Below are positions 4,929-5,374 of a DNA stretch of 5,374 nucleotides, in pieces. How positions within the stretch are numbered: the stretch's first letter is position 1; each line of letters starts with the position of its first letter. A program made the translations under genes and the position numbers. Source of the stretch: Nitrospirota bacterium (GTDB lineage Bacteria > Nitrospirota > Nitrospiria > Nitrospirales > Nitrospiraceae); the NCBI GenBank assembly GCA_004296865.1, contig SCVQ01000128.1, positions 1 to 5,374 of the forward strand. Direction: 5' to 3'. The notes below the pieces were generated by a model. That model had not been told where the DNA came from, made no database searches, and saw only the letters and a program-made list of their open reading frames with translations.

Positions 4929-5374
4929 GACAATCTCCCTCCTCCACTGGCTTCACAGACATTCATACGTTCATGCAGAATCTCATCCAACAACCGCCGA
5001 TCCTCTTCGTTCAGCACCCGATCCCGCAGCAAATCGGGCCGCTTGAGGAACGTGTTGCGCAGCGCCTCCTTCCGACGCCAGCGCCGAACCGCCTCATGAT
5101 TGCCCGACAGCAGGATCTCCGGCACCGCCAGCCCACAGACATCGGGAGGACGCGTGTACTGGGGAAAATCCAACAGCGAGTCCGTGAACGATTCGGCCAG
5201 CGCCGACTCCGGGTCTCCCAATACGCCCGGGATCAGCCGCACCGCCGCATCGATGATAACGAGGGCGGCTAACTCCCCGCCCGTCAGCACGTAGTCCCCG
5301 ATCGAGACTTCCTCCGGCTGCAGGCCGAGCCGGACCCGTTCATCGATCCCCTCATAGTGCCCGCACAGAAACAC
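4925..5374 (-). CDS. trmD: tRNA (guanine-N1)-methyltransferase TrmD, C-terminal part (cut by right window edge)
   Basis: TrmD uses S-adenosylmethionine to methylate G37 of tRNAs next to the anticodon, which prevents +1 frameshifting. The visible 149 residues correspond to E. coli TrmD from about residue 109 on; the N terminus lies beyond the edge, and the first visible codon (GTG) is internal. The SPOUT trefoil knot is plain: [13 protein letters not shown] (2-14), [12 protein letters not shown] (23-34) and VRLIPGVLG (45-53) with the conserved Arg at visible residue 46, then YTRP and [13 protein letters not shown]. The C-terminal helical domain with RPDLL follows. The position matching E. coli catalytic Asp169 is Glu here (AESF in place of EDSF), a conservative change. 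The stop overlaps the rplS ATG by four bases. The usual upstream neighbours, rpsP and rimM, would be expected outside the window. Confidence 0.97.
   Translation of the reverse strand: MFLCGHYEGIDERVRLGLQPEEVSIGDYVLTGGELAALVIIDAAVRLIPGVLGDPESALAESFTDSLLDFPQYTRPPDVCGLAVPEILLSGNHEAVRRWRRKEALRNTFLKRPDLLRDRVLNEEDRRLLDEILHERMNVCEASGGGRLS
4935..4945 (-). promoter_or_regulatory. Ribosome binding site for rplS
   Basis: On the minus strand GGAGGAGGGAG lies within the last codons of trmD and ends 6 bases before the rplS ATG. It is the strongest Shine-Dalgarno match in the window, as expected for a ribosomal protein gene. It supports the ATG at 4928. Confidence 0.7.

Overview
This is a high-GC chromosomal segment in which every convincing gene lies on the minus strand, so transcription runs from the right edge to the left. 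Gene content and order are those of a Gram-negative bacterium. The block ftsE-ftsX-(EnvC-like)-ctp, the high GC and the short GTGACG repeats between the two operons make me favour Nitrospirota (Nitrospira-like). That placement is an inference from general impression; no marker in the window proves it.

Right half (about 5374 to 3371): the distal part of a conserved translation/RNA-maintenance operon. It holds the C-terminal part of trmD (tRNA m1G37 methyltransferase, cut by the window edge), rplS (ribosomal protein L19 with an Ala/Glu/Lys-rich tail), rnhB (ribonuclease HII) and a YraN/UPF0102 nuclease-fold protein. trmD/rplS and rnhB/yraN overlap by four bases (ATGA). rplS and rnhB are separated by about 60 bases.

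Middle (3370 to 3232): the only substantial non-coding gap, about 139 bases. It carries two clusters of the hexamer GTGAC(G), one on each side and in opposite orientation. Each cluster has two copies exactly 14 bases apart. Two overlapping perfect palindromes lie between them. I see no convincing terminator or sigma-70 promoter here.

Left half (3231 to 1): a cell-division/envelope operon. It holds ftsE (ABC ATPase), ftsX (four-helix membrane partner), an EnvC-like periplasmic coiled-coil/LytM protein whose zinc site is degenerate, and the N-terminal part of a ctpA-type S41 C-terminal processing protease, cut by the left edge. ftsE/ftsX and ftsX/envC overlap by four bases (GTGA), which suggests translational coupling. 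The expected pathway is that FtsE hydrolyses ATP, FtsX passes the conformational change across the membrane, and the EnvC-like protein then switches on a separate septal amidase. The adjacent protease may trim or degrade envelope proteins.

I found no undescribed multigene system. The items most worth a second look are the inverted GTGACG repeat pair, the Glu at the position of the TrmD catalytic Asp, the inactive LytM domain encoded directly with FtsEX, and the L19 tail. No tRNA, rRNA, CRISPR array, insertion sequence or phage gene is visible.
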